Shown: positions 22,213 to 34,104, counted from the stretch's first letter. The stretch is 64,000 nt of DNA from Pelobates cultripes (GCA_933207985.1 OW240915.1:113765732-113829731), one strand, 5' to 3'. Made by a program: numbers and translations. Notes: generated from the sequence alone by a model not told the origin.

Positions 22213-23132
22213 ATGGCACCTCACGGCAAAGAACTCCCTAAGGATCTGAAAATAAGAATTGTTGCTTTACATAAAGATGACCAAGACCATGAAACTGAGC
22301 TGCAGCATGGTGGGCAAGACCATACATGAGCACATGCTCAGCGTCATATCCAGAGCTTATCTTTGGATAATAGACATATGAGTGCTGCCAGCATTGCTGC
22401 AGAAGTTTAAGAGATGGGGGGTCAGCCTGTCAGTGTTCACACCATACGTGGCACACTGCATCAAATTAGTCGGCATGGCTGTTGTCCCAGAAGGAAGCCT
22501 CTTCTAAAGATGATGCACAAGAAAGCCTGCAGTTTGCTGAAGACAAGCAGACTAAGGACATAGATTACTGTAACCATGTCCTGTGGTCAGATGAAACCAA
22601 GATAAACTTATTTGGTTCAGATGGTGCCAAGCGTGTGTGGTGGCAACCAGGTGAGGAGTACAAAGACTTGCCTACAGTCAAGCTTGGTGGTGGGAGTGTC
22701 ATAGTCTGGGCCTGCATAAGTGCTGCCGGCACTAGGGAGCTACAGTTCATTGAGGGAACCATGAATGTCAACATGTACTGTTACATACTGAAGAAGAGCA
22801 TGATCCCCTCCCTTCAGAGACTGGGCCGCAGGGCAGTATTCCAACATGATAACAACCCCAAATACACCTCCAAGACAACCACAGCCTTGCTAAAGAGGCT
22901 GAAGGTAAAGGTGATGGACTGGCCAAGCATGTCTCCATACCTAAACCCTATTGAGCATCTGTGGGGCATCCTCAAACGGAAGGTGGGGGAGCGCAACATC
23001 CACCAGCTCTGTGATGTCATCATAGAGGAGTGGAAGAGGACTCCAGTGACAACCTGTGAAGCTCTGGTGAACTCCATGCCCATGAGGGTTAAGGCAGTGC
23101 TGGAAAATAATGGTAGTCACACAAAATATTGA
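22213..23132 (+). pseudogene. Tc1 transposase with intact DD34E catalytic triad but disrupted N-terminus
   Basis: The start MAPHGKELPKDLKIRIVALH (22213) gives the first helices of the DNA-binding domain. A segment of the second helix-turn-helix is missing, stops occur near 22328 and 22410, and there is a frameshift near 22525. From 22530 to the stop at 23130-23132 the catalytic domain is open. VLWSDETKINLFG carries the first Asp, AVFQHDNNPKYTSK the second, and SPYLNPIEHLWG the Glu, with 34 residues between the second Asp and the Glu. The C-terminus is AVLENNGSHTKY. The catalytic half is intact but cannot be produced as full-length transposase. Confidence 0.9.
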
Positions 23133-23435
23133 CACTTTGGGCCCAATTTGGACATTTCCACTTAGGGGTGTACTCACTTTTGTTGCCAACGGTTTAGACA
23201 TTAATGGCTGTGTGTTGAGTTATTTTGGGGAGACAGCAAATTTACACTGTTATACAGGCTGTACACTTACTACTTTACATTGCAGCAGAGGGTCATTTCT
23301 TCAGTGATGTCACATGAAAAGATATAAGAAAATATTTACAAGAATGTGAGGGGTGTACTCACTTTTGTGAGATACTGTATATCCAACCTCCTATCAAACC
23401 TCTCAAACCTCCAAAAAAGCAGTATCACTTCTTAC

Positions 23436-23585
23436 CTGATTTCTTTGTGCTATCTTCTGTCCTTTTTTCCAGCGAAGTATAGGTTTGAGGGCAGGTAACT
23501 CTTTTTCCTCATTCCCAACAATATGTTCCTCAAGACTGTAGGATGTTTCAAAAACAATAGGAGATATCACATCTTTTACTCTCCG
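23436..23585 (-). CDS. ITGA9: Internal exon of integrin alpha-9
   Basis: On the minus strand a pyrimidine-rich acceptor ending TTTTCTAG precedes 23585, and the donor CAG|GTAAGA follows 23436. The 150-bp exon is open in one frame throughout (50 codons, no split codon). It reads RRVKDVISPIVFETSYSLEE at the start and LPALKPILRWKKGQKIAQRN near the end. Integrin alpha subunits have the DxxSPI motif late in the thigh domain, just before the genu. The LRWKKGQKIAQ segment is characteristic of alpha-9 rather than its closest relative alpha-4. Alpha-9 pairs with beta-1 at the cell surface and binds VCAM-1, tenascin-C and osteopontin. Only this exon is found; flanking exons must lie outside the window or be missed. 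A Tc1 transposon ends 58 bp into the downstream intron. Confidence 0.85.
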
Positions 23586-25277
23586 CTAGAAAACAAAAAA
23601 TATCAAAACAGTTATGTCAATTTTGAAAAGAACACTCAATCATTATTTTCAACATAACAAGAGGAAAGAGAATGTAAAGAAAACTCATGGAGGGGAGATA
23701 ACACATTATTACAGAGCATAGTGACTGATATATCTTCACTGGACTCTAAAAATACTTTCAGATTTACAACTGAAAAACCACCCATGGTTTGGCTAGTCCA
23801 TCAGGCCTTTCTTGTCATGTTCACTATCCCTGTTCAAAAAGAGCAACTTAGATTCAGCATGACAGTCTACTTTGTGTGAATACCTACCTTCTAAACCAAT
23901 AGAAGAAACTAGTAATGACAATCAGAAGAATAATTTGTGGGGCCATTGTCAATTAGGCAAACCAGGATTATTATATATCCTTTTTTTTGTAGGACCTCCG
24001 TGTCCACACAAACAAATACGTGATTAGCAACACACACATGACAAACCATCTACAAATAATTAAATACACATTTAATCAATGCATAATTTGCCACACACCA
24101 ATCTAATTTACCACAAACCCACAGAAACCAAAATTTAATGTGACCACACATTTGCACATATACATAGACAAACTGTTCCACACAGATGTATCCTGGCATG
24201 CATAAGCAGAAATTGATGCTAACATGTAAGCAGACACAGGCACCTCATGCTGGTACACTCTAAAAATTACACAGCCATAAACACACAGACATCCATAGAC
24301 ACATGGACTAGTTAATACCTGCAAGTTGCCTCAAGGTGTGTTGATGCTCATATCATCCCACCAAACAGGCACCCCTGATCACATTTTTGAAGAACGCAAA
24401 CATATACATACGCACATAATAAAATTCACCTCCTATAGTCAAGCTTTGATTAGGGGAAAACTGTTTTTATTAATGTATAGGAGTGTAGTGTATAGGAATA
24501 ACAGTATAAGTATACAGCAGTGTCTGTATTCCAACTATTGCTCTCCTTTTAGGTCCCTACAATTTGTACAGCATGGATGAGAACAATGGCTGATGCATAC
24601 ATGATAAAGGGGAGGTTCATATAAAATATATCATTACTCATGTCCAGCCTGCAGACTCTGGTTTAGATTAGCATTTGCTTGCTCTAGCAGTAAATAGTCA
24701 ATTTAATGATTTTAAAATACATTTAATACAGTAAGCTAAGCTTTTCTCTTACGTGTGTGTAATGAAATGGTTGTTTTATAGGAAATTTGGTACAAAACAA
24801 AGACATCTAGGATGTAAATGTTCATCAGTGACAGTGAAAAGTACACTTTTCTCTATGTTTAAAAGAAGGAACATTCCCTGACAAAATGCCATCCTCTGAA
24901 AAATTCCATCTGTCTATTGTCCACACTGCAAGTCCTTAGCACTTAATCATGGCTAGGCTAAAAGGAGGAAGGGAGAGAAAGAGAAAGAGGGAGACAGAAA
25001 CAGTAAGGCTGGTCTAGCATTAAGTAATTTTAAATGTTACTATAAATTAAACAAAAATATTTTTTTTTTCCCGTTACTGCTTCCAATCACTTTCTTTGGC
25101 TACAGTCAAGAATGAACCATTGAAGACTCTATGTAAAACTTTTATGGCACAACTATAAATCAGGAAAGTCATTGAGCCAGGCACTGTTCATTTTAAACAC
25201 CTTTTTTCCCAGTGTAATACATGAAAAAAATAAAAACATACCTCCCTTTTTTCCACAGGACACATAGAATTAAAAGC
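23586..25277. other. Probable ITGA9 intron upstream of the exon
   Basis: Mostly non-repetitive AT-rich sequence. I looked for further minus-strand exons (CTTAC or CTCAC followed by an open frame and CT-AG) and found none that stayed open. A purine-rich AGGGAGAGAAAGAGAAAGAG run lies at about 24967-24995. Confidence 0.5.
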
Positions 25278-25281
25278 TTAA

Positions 25282-25745
25282 AGGACCACTATAGGCACCC
25301 AGACCACTTCAGCTCAATGAAGTGGTCTGGGTGCCAGGTCCATCTAGGGTTAACCCTGCCTGCTGTAAACATAGTAGTTTCAGAGAAACTGCTATGTTTA
25401 CTTTAGGGTTAATCCAGCATCTAGTGGCTGTCTCATTGACAGCCGCTAGAGGCGCTGCCGCGCTTCTCACTGTGATTTTCACAGTAAGAAGACGCCAGCG
25501 TCCATAGGAAAGCATTGAGAATGTTTTCCTATGGACTGGCTGAATGCATGCGCGGCTCTTGCCGCGCATGCGCATTCAGCCGATGACATCAGAAGAAGGA
25601 GGAGAGTCCCCAGCGCGGAGGGAGCCCGGCGCTGGAGAAAGGTGAGTGTGTAACCCCCTTCCTCCAACTTCAGCCCGGCGTGAGTGGGACCGGGCACTAT
25701 AGTGCCAGGAAAACGAGTTTGTTTTCCTGGCACTATAGTGGTCCT
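25282..25745. mobile_element. TTAA-type MITE (Kolobok/T2-like), complete
   Basis: AGGACCACTATAG and CTATAGTGGTCCT are exact reverse complements. TTAA flanks both sides (25278-25281, 25746-25749). The length is 464 bp. Each end contains a secondary hairpin (GGCACCCAGACCACTTC... on the left, CACTATAGTGCCAGGAAAAC... on the right). The interior is GC-rich, with CGCGCATGCGCA at 25563-25574 (an exact NRF1 consensus) inside a GCTGAATGCATGCGC palindrome, and GAGAAAG|GTGAGT at 25635-25647, a perfect splice-donor match. TTAA targets and AGG ends are known for Kolobok-superfamily and T2 MITEs of Xenopus. Confidence 0.9.
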
Positions 25746-25841
25746 TTAAGTTCTAATTATAACTCTTCATGTTTTAATTCACATGCAAATGACTTAATGG
25801 CAATTCAAGGCTCATTACCTTTATCATAAGAGATAAAACTT

Positions 25842-25945
25842 TAAGGGATACTCGAAGCACCATAACTACTTAATTGATTTGAAGTTGGCATGATGCTTGG
25901 AGACTGTATGTGCAGTGTTTTGCTGTCTTTATTCATGTCAACCTG
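25842..25945. mobile_element. MITE fragment
   Basis: TTAAGGGATACTCGAAGCAC and GTATGTGCAGTGTTTTGCTG match the segment inserted at 21906-22010. Only one end (after TTAA at about 25841) is clear. Confidence 0.6.
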
Positions 25946-26484
25946 TACTTGCATGGAAGCATGGTTGGGTGCAAAACCTTAAAGCCAGATATTTGACATT
26001 CATATCACAGAGCAGGGTCAGCTTTAATATAGAGTATTATACATCTAGAGTTTTGTTTTTAGAAAGTGCCTGAACATGTAGGAGAACCAAAAGTACTTAT
26101 GCAATTTACTGCTCAACTCTTACTGCTTGGCCAAGTATGTGTCTTGTATTTATTACCATAAGGTAACAGGCTGTTAAAGGAACACTAAAGTCGCCAAAAA
26201 AAATGGTTTCATTTTCAATCAGATGTTACTTACTTTAAAAGTTTTTATCTCCTGCTTGGTGAATTGAATTTTAATTACATTAACAGAGCAGGGGTAAGAA
26301 ATTCTAGCCTAAAGATTATTTGCAATAAAGGAAGTATAAAAATTAGATGGCGCTTTACAGGAAGAGCTTACGAAGGCTGTGTAAGTCACATGCAGGGACA
26401 TGTGGCTGGGGCTGCATAAAAAATTGATTTAACTTGTAAATGGCAGAGAATTGGGCAGCGAGACTGCAGGTACCTGATCTATAC

Positions 26485-26734
26485 CAGGGTTCCTCAAACT
26501 TTTTAAACAGGGGGCCAGTTCAGTGTCACTCTTACACTGTTGGGGGCCGAACTATAGTTTGATTTTTTTTTTTTTTTAACAAATTCCTATACATACTGAA
26601 ACAGACACAGACATATACAGACACATACTAACATACATAAAACCCATGTATAAAGACATACATACACACACATACTGACAGACATTCATAAACACTGACA
26701 TACATACACATACTGACATACAGACATACACACC

Positions 26735-26806
<72 letters not shown>

Positions 26807-27426
26807 TACATATTGACATACATACACACTGAAATACATACATACACACTGAAATACATACACATACAGATACTTACATACTGAGATACATACACATACA
26901 GATACATACATAATGAGATACATACACACATATACATACATACAAACACATACATACAGACACACACACACACACACACACATAATGACATACATACATA
27001 CAGATAGATAAATACATATACATACACACATTCATACCGATACACACACACACACACAGACAAACATAATGATATACATACGTACTGAAATACATACACA
27101 GACACGTACTGACATACATACAGACACATACTGACATACATACATACAGAAACATACACATCCTGACAGACATACATACAGATACATAGAAACACACAGA
27201 CAGACACATACTGGCATACATACAGACATATATACACACAGACAGACACATACTGACAGACAGATACCAGCCGTCACTTCCTCCCAGCACTACTTGTGGC
27301 TGCAACTTTTTTAAAGGAGCCCGGTCGTGCAAAATAGGGCTCATCAGGTGGCCCTAAATGCTTGGTCCGGGTTCAGAACTGTGGCGGGCCGGACCTGGCC
27401 CACGGGCCATAGTTTGAGGATCCCTG
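26485..27426. mobile_element. Non-autonomous hAT element nested in the MITE (hAT-E)
   Basis: The ends CAGGGTTCCTCAAACT and AGTTTGAGGATCCCTG match at 15 of 16 positions, and ATCTATAC is duplicated exactly (26477-26484, 27427-27434). The related MITE at 49130-49140 carries a single ATCTATAC at the same place, giving the empty site. The termini, with GGGGGCC(A/G)GTTC and GGGCCGGACCTGGCCC, are of the Charlie hAT type. The interior is an ACATACTGACATACAGAC microsatellite plus a short segment, CCGTCACTTCCTCCCAG...GGAGCCCGGTCG, shared with the element at 12124. Confidence 0.96.
26580..27268. repeat. ACATACATACTGACA microsatellite inside hAT-E
   Basis: Units such as ACATACATACAGACACATACTG surround a (TA)n block at about 26738-26768 and CA runs. 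It has the same composition as the arrays in the other hAT elements. Confidence 0.9.
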
Positions 27427-27478
27427 ATCTATACACTAAAATGGCTTAATTAAGCTAAAGTTGTTTTGGTGACTTTAA

Positions 27479-28677
27479 GCTAAGAGGCTTGTCATAAGAA
27501 GATGAGCTAGAAAATCTGAAACATTACACTGGGCCATGTACAGCTTCATATGGCATCTCACCACTCAATGGGGCAATCTCATTGGATAGAGAGACCGACA
27601 GCGGATAAAACTTTCCTTTTGTCCCGCTCCAACTAGTGAGATAAGAATCATTGTGCCTTTTGATGGAGCAAGGGCTAGAAATTTGTTTTAAAATTTACAA
27701 TGGCTATATGCCAGTAAGTGAGCCATGTTCCTGTAAAATGTAAAAATAGGTAAAACTACAGACTTTACCATTTCTTTTAAATCATTTTACATTTATAACT
27801 GCAATCATAATTGCAGAATTGTTTTCTGTATTGTGACATTGCAATCAGAACTATTATTTTACACCCTGAAGAAATTTGTATCACTGTACATTTGTAAATC
27901 TTGTGGTTTCTTAACCAATGACCTTGGGTTCTTTAAGTCTTGGTGGTGGTCATCTACCTTCAGACAAATAATTATCTGTCTTTATGTGCCTCTCTGTTAG
28001 ATAGGTAGCAAAAAGTTTTAGTGTTTTCATTGTAGTAGTGTAACTTATTGTTCATTTATTATTTTAAGGGACAAAAGTATATATTAAAAACACAATTATA
28101 TTTTTTGTTATTCACACATTGTAGTACATAGAGCAGGGATCAAGTTGTAGGGGGTAGCATCAGAAAAAGTCCTCCTTTAACCTCATTTTTCAGATTTTCA
28201 GTGTCTCTTATTTGTATCACATAGTGAGCATTAGTGTACCATTCTGCCCTCATTTCACATTATTATAAGGGGGCCATACTGGCCACTCAAGCCAAATATT
28301 TATAGCGCATTTGTCAGAGCAGGCTATGTAGGATTTTTTTTCACAATTTAATTTTAATTCAGAGCTAACGGGTAGTTAAGGGATCAACTGGCTTTAAGGG
28401 AAAGCAGGTGACAAATAACAAGCGAGACAATAGCGGGGTATGCCTATTAGGGTGGGGTACCATCATGCTACACAGAATACCACTAGTGCCTATATTTTCA
28501 TCTTGGTTGTAGCATATTTTGGCTGCTAGGAATAGATGGATCCTGGAGCTGATGTTTAAATGAAAGTGACATGATTTAGAAAGCAAATGTGGAACTGAAT
28601 ACATCACAGAGGCAGTACATACAACCTTCATGTCCCAGAAAGATGGCCAAGCATCTATTTTTAGTCAAAATCCATCT
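27479..28677. other. Intronic sequence
   Basis: About 1.2 kb without recognised exon or element. Confidence 0.45.
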
Positions 28678-31600
28678 CTTACTCTTCTTTTTTTTGACAA
28701 TCTAGTTTTTATTAAAGTTTGTTAATTTTTCAATACAAAGTACAGAAGAAATGCATAAATAAGTAAGCAATATGTATCGAGTATGATTATATTAACAGCG
28801 TTCATTTCCCACAACTTTTTTTAATCAGTGGTAATACCGTCTTCCCCGTGTGCGATTGGTCTAATCGTCCAGTGTTCATCTGAGTTAATCAAGGTACTCT
28901 AGCCTTGTGTGTTCAGCTATATTCTGGTGAGTTTACCTTGGCGTCTGATTCTTCGATATAGTAGGGCTAGGTCAGCATTATATCTTGATTTCCTGATTAT
29001 TAGGTTAATGAGGATGACAAATAGAGGGTTATTGCGGTCTCCAGTTATCTCAACCGTATTCTGGGATGCTCTTGATATGTGGTGTAATTTTTGAGTTTTG
29101 GCATGGGCTGCCTATTGTATATGCTGTGTGCTTTCCACATTTTTGCTTTGGTTGCGGTACCGTATCATGTATCTCTGTAGATAGTTTTAGTGCACAGTTT
29201 GTCGGTTTGCATCATTGTGTTTAAACTTTGTCAAGGCCTTGGTATTCAGCTCATCTATAGTGTCTGGGCTTGTGTGTCTTGCGTGTGTGCGGGTACGAGT
29301 CTTATGTGTAGTTTTCCTGTGTGCATTTGTCGGCATTTGATGGTAGTTTTGTGGTTACCGGGGATCCGTATGTTGTGGCGAGTTTGTGCTTTCGAAATAT
29401 TTTATGTCTCTCTTGGGTTGCCGATATGATTCCCAATGTCAGTAACTGTGTGTTTTGTGTATCCAAGGTTATGTCTACCTCTACGCTTTTTCTCACTTCC
29501 TCCTCTTCTTCCTCCCCTCGTCTCCTTTGCTAAGGTGGAGTGGTTAGGGTCCTCGTGGCTGGTTTGGGTCTTGTCTCCCCGGGAGTGTATCTGTTTTACC
29601 GTGTCAGAGCACGATCCCCTGTTGTCCCAGGTCTGTCCCTGTCTTCCTCCCAATTCGTGTGACTTGGGTAGCCCTTACGTCTCTGGATTTGCTTTCGTCT
29701 CTGAAGGGGTTTTCCCGGGTTCGCTATGTTTTTTGCCATTTTTATCTGTCTGTCTTTTTGTGTTTAGTTGGGGTGTATGTGTAGGGGGTGTAATGTGTTG
29801 TCTCTATCTCTTGTAATCAGTGGTTCCTTTCTCTTTAGTCCCTTCTCCGGTGTCCTAGGGTCTCGTGTTGGCGTGGTCTCGTGATGGGAGTTGGTCATCG
29901 TGTCTTTTAAGTGATCTAAGTGTGTCTACGGTCTTGCGTGGAGGGGGAGAGAGTAGTATGGTCGGGGGAAGAAGTGGCAAGTGCGCTTGGGCTTTTGTGG
30001 CTGTGGCAGCCCGATGGGACCGCCAGCCCCGTGGCGGATGCGGTATCCCCCCCTGCGCGTCGGCCCGTGCCATCCTCTTGGCCATGTATTCCATCAACGG
30101 AAACCAGGTCAAAGCGCATTTGTCCGATCGTCCCTGCAGAGAGGCCGTCATCATTTACATGCTGTATATATTTTCCACCCTGTCGACCCATTGTTGGAAG
30201 GTGGGTACTGTTATGCTTTTCCAGTGTGTCTGTATAAGTGGTTTTGCTGCTGTGAGCAGGTGTATGGTGAGTCCCTTTTTGTACCTCTGCCGTGGTATTT
30301 GCGTGTGGTTAAGCAGCATCGTCAGGGGTTGTGGGAGGTCTGCGTCAGTGATTTCTCTGATTGTTTGGTGGATCAGCTGCCAGAACGGTGCGATAAGTGA
30401 GCATGTCCACCATATGTGGAGTCCCATGCCTGTTTCCGTTCTGCATCTCCAGCATTCACCGGGTATTGACTCGTGTACATGCCGGAGGATGTCTGGGGTC
30501 CTGTATGTCAATATTTTATAATTACATTCCTGGTATTTGGAACTTATGTTCCCCCTATGTGTCAGCTGGAAGATCTTATCCCATTCGGGATCCATGAGTT
30601 CTATTCCGGTCTCTTTCTCCCAGCGTTAAGTGAAGCCCAGTGGGCTCCTGTCTCCGAGTTGCTGAAGTATGGCGTATAGCGTTGATACGCCGTGCAAGAG
30701 GTGCCGCCTGTCCGTGCATAGGTGTTCCAGTTGTAACAGCGATCGGTTCCCGTTAGGGTGGCGTAGTATGTTCTTAGCTAATGGTAGTGAAATTCGTCTA
30801 GTCTTGTCGGTCTACGGTCTGGCATCAGGTCTGCTAGGGTTTTGAGTTTCGAGTCAGTGCACCATTGGCGTAAATATGTCCAATCTGATGCCTGAAATTT
30901 CTTTAGGGCAGCAGGTTTAAGTCCACCCGCCAGTCTTGGGTTGTTGGTTATAGGAGTGAGGGGGCTAGGTGATGTGGTGAGTTGTTTGGCGTATCTTATC
31001 CTGCACCAGACCCTCCCTGTGGAGTCGATCATCGGGTTTCCTGTGTACATATATCCGGGCACGGCTCCACCTAGCCACAGCAGGGAGGGGATCTTTCCCT
31101 GCGCCTGTTGTGTCTCGATTTCTACCCATTGTTTGGTGGTCGGGTTTGCGTGTCAGTCGTAGGTGGGCCGCCTGGTAGTATGCGAGTACCGATGGCAGCC
31201 CCGCTCCTCCTGCGTTCTTTGGTCGTTCCAAGATCGTCCTTCGGATACGTGTGGGTCGCTGGTTCCAGACAAACTGCTGTATATTGGCTGTCTGGAAGAA
31301 CAATCGCGGGATGGTCGTAGGCAGCGTCTGGAACAAATATAGAATTCGGGGCATTACGTTCATCTTAATTGCATTAATCTGACCGAACCATGAAATGTAC
31401 TGGGTTGTCCATTTTTTTAAGGTCCTGTTGTAGGGTCGTGAGGAGGGGTGTAAAGTTCAGTTGGTATATGTGCGTGAGCTCCCTTGGTAGTCAGATTTCC
31501 AGGTATCGGAGTTTCGTTGTACAGATCCTGAACGGAAAGTGTGCTTGAAGGTGCTGCGTTATGGCGGCATCTCGGGCCAACGGCATAGCTTCTGATTTAT

Positions 31601-32943
31601 CCAAGTTGAGTGTTAGGTTGGATACTGCGTTGTAATCTTTGAATGCTTTCAATAAGTTTGGGATTGAAACTCTAGGTTGGTCTAAGAAGAAGAGCACGTC
31701 ATCCGCATAAGCCGCTACCTGATGTTCTTCACGGCCCATGCGGAACCCCGTAATGCCCCCGTCCCATCTGACCGCCTCCAGAAAGGGTTCTAGAGTGAGG
31801 GCAAACAGGAGGAGGGACAGGGCCTTGCCTTGTGCCGTTGCGGATATTAAATGGTTCAGGGAGTGCGCCATTGACTCTTATACACGCCGTTGGTATCGTG
31901 TACAGTGCAGCCACCCAGGTACATAAATGCGGTCCGAACCCCATGTGCCATAGGGATTCAGAGAGGAACATCCAATCCACACGGTCGAACGCCTTTTCGG
32001 CAACCGTGGAGAGAAGCACTAGTTCTCGTTTGTTAGCAGTAGCCACGTGGATCACATTAAAGGCCCGAATTGTATTGTCCCGGGCCTCCCTGCCGGGTAT
32101 AAAACCGACCTGATCAGGGTGTATTAGGTCGGGAAGCACCTGAGCGACTCTGAGCGCCAGGGCCATGGCAAAGATTTTCAGATCGGCATTCAGTCACGAA
32201 ATTGGTCTGTAGCTGGCACAGTTAGTAGGGTCTTTACCTTCTTTTGGGATGATCGTGACTGTTGCTCTCAGTGTGTCCGCAAGGAACTGACCACCTGTTC
32301 GTAGCGAGTTGAATCCTTCTAGAAGTCTCGGTAGTAGGATCTCCTTAAGGTGCATAGGTACAATATGGGCAGACCATCCGGGCCGGGTGCTTTGTGGGGT
32401 TTGGTTACTTTTAGCGCACCAGCCAGCTCCTTGATTGTCAGGGGTTGGTCTAGTTCAGCTTCTTGTTCCGGAGTAAGCTTGCAGGCGACGTGTCTGCCAA
32501 GATAAGTGGCAATTCGTTCCTGGTGATGTTGTGTTGCTGCGTCTGATCGGTTTTGTGTTTGGTCGCACAATGCCGCATAGTACTTATGAAATGCATTCAG
32601 GATGCCTTCGGGGAGATGTGTGACTCTGTGCTGCGTCCTCCACTTCTCCTGTAGCATTTTTGCGAGCAGTCTGCCACATTTGTTGGAGTGCTCGTAGAAG
32701 AACCTGGCTGTTTTTCGCGCAGTATGTAGTAGTCCCTGGGAGAGTATGGTTCGGAGTTCTCTACGGGCCTCAGTGTGCCTCATCTAGTGTGCGTTTATGT
32801 TCCTGTTCCAGTTCGGCAACTCGTTTGGACAGGTGAATCGTACGTGCAGCACGGTCTTGTTGGCGCTTGGAGCTAACTGCTAATGAGGTGCTCCCGGATG
32901 ACACACTTATGTGTCTCCCAGAGTGTTAGTGGTGTGATGTCTG

Positions 32944-33631
32944 CAGGGGAGTTTTAGCCGCGAGGCAAACAAGGCATTTGCCTTGGGGGGCATTTTTCAG
33001 GGGGCGGCAAAAAACACCGCCCCCAAATGCCCAGGGCAAATGCCTTGTTAGCCTTGCGGCTAACTGACACGCCGAGCGGGCAGCGCTGGGCGGGTGGCCG
33101 GCGAGGGAGCTCTACCTCTGAGCTGTCCGCTCAGCTCCCTCGCACGCCGCAGAGTGAGACTGGGAGCCGGGTTGATGACGTCATATTCCGGCTCCCAGCC
33201 TCACTCTGCGGCGTGCGAGGGAGCTGAGCGGACAGCTCAGAGGAAGAGCTCCCTCGCCAGCCACCCGCCCAGCACCGCCCGCAGCCACTGGACCCCCAGG
33301 GAGATAGAGAACCCCCTCCCCCCAGCATTCCCAAGGGTAAGGAGGGGAGGGGTGTAAATTTAAAAAAAAAAAAGGTGTTAATGTGAGTGTGTGTGTGTGT
33401 TTGTTAGTGTGTCTGTTAATGTGTGTGTGTTTGTTAGTGTGTGTGTGTGTGTGTCTGACTGTGTGAGTGTGTCTGCTAGTGAGTTAGTGTGTGTCTGTTA
33501 GTGTGTATGTGTGTCTGTCAGTATGTGTGTGTGTCTGTTAGTGTGTGTGTGTGTCTGACAGTTTGTGTCTGTTAGTGTGTATGTGTCTGTCTGTCTGACT
33601 GTGTGTGTGTGTGTGTCTGACTGTGTGTCTG

Positions 33632-33662
<31 letters not shown>

Positions 33663-34104
33663 CTGTTAGTGTGTGTGACTGTGTGTGTCTGTTAGTGTGT
33701 ATGTGTGTCTGTGTGTGTGTGTCTATTGGGTGTGTGTGTGTCTGACGTTGTGTCTGTTAGTGTGTGTGTCTGTGTGTGTGTGTGTCTGTTAGTGTGTGTG
33801 TCTGTTAGTGTGTGTGTGTGTCTGTTAGTGTGTGTGTGTGTCTGACAGTTTGTGTCTGTGTGTGTATGTGTCTGTTAGTGTGTGTGTGTCTGTTAGTGTG
33901 TGTGTGTCTGTTAGAGTGAGTGTGTGTCTGTTAGAGTGAGTGTGTGTGTCTGTTAGTGTGTGTATGCGTATCTGTCAGTGAATGTGTGTGTGTGTGTGTG
34001 TGTGTATTTAGAAGGCGGGGGGAAGGGTTGGGTGGGGCTGGCGCGGGGGGGGGCGCCTGAATTTTGTCCTGCCTAGGGTAGCACAAAACCAGGATACACC
34101 ACTG
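32944..34104 (+). mobile_element. Non-autonomous hAT element inside L1 ORF2 (hAT-F)
   Basis: The octamer GATGTCTG flanks both ends exactly (32936-32943, 34105-34112). The left end is CAGGGGAGTTTTAGCCGCGA; the right end reverses to CAGTGGTGTATCCTGGTTTT. Layout: a GCAAATGCC inverted repeat, a GC-rich palindrome (about 33075-33285) with TGACGTCA at its centre (33176-33183), the shared CACTGGACCCCCAGGGA...AAGGGTAAGGAGG module (33286-33348), poly-A, a GT-rich microsatellite (33377-34005), then the right end. The element at 58458-59610 is the same family in the opposite orientation. Confidence 0.95.
33377..34005 (+). repeat. GTGTGTCTGTTAGTGTGT microsatellite inside hAT-F
   Basis: Degenerate (GTGTGTGTCTGTTA)n, the reverse-complement type of the CACTAACAGACA array in the element at 58458. 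Confidence 0.9.

Larger units (their letters stand above)
21740..23377 (+). mobile_element. Tc1-like transposon with long terminal inverted repeats
   Basis: The outer ends are CAGTATCTCAC and GTGAGATACTG, each flanked by the TA target (21738-21739, 23378-23379). The terminal repeats extend over 200 bp and include an inner repeat AACAAAAGTGAGTACACCCC at about 22039-22058, mirrored at 23165-23184. The left repeat is interrupted by a foreign segment at about 21906-22010 and has lost AAAGTGAGTA next to the outer end. A largely preserved transposase lies between the repeats. Confidence 0.93.
26178..27474. mobile_element. TTAA-type MITE split by a hAT insertion
   Basis: TTAA then AGGAACACTAAAGTC starts the element at 26178. 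The right part, TTAAGCTAAAGTTGTTTTGGTGACT, ends at 27474 before TTAA. The copy at 48634-49184 is homologous throughout (for example AAGTCACATGCAGGGA(C/G)ATGTG, AGATGGC, GCAATAAAGGAA). It lacks the middle 942 bp, which are a separate hAT element. The outermost right end (AGTGTTCCT) has been deleted. Confidence 0.85.

Noticed and set aside
23880..24000. Possible second ITGA9 exon before GAATACCTACC
   Set aside because: Stops in every minus-strand frame and no similarity to an integrin.
29436..30521. Plus-strand open frames over 100 residues within 29.4-35.8 kb
   Set aside because: They are antisense shadows of the minus-strand L1 ORFs.
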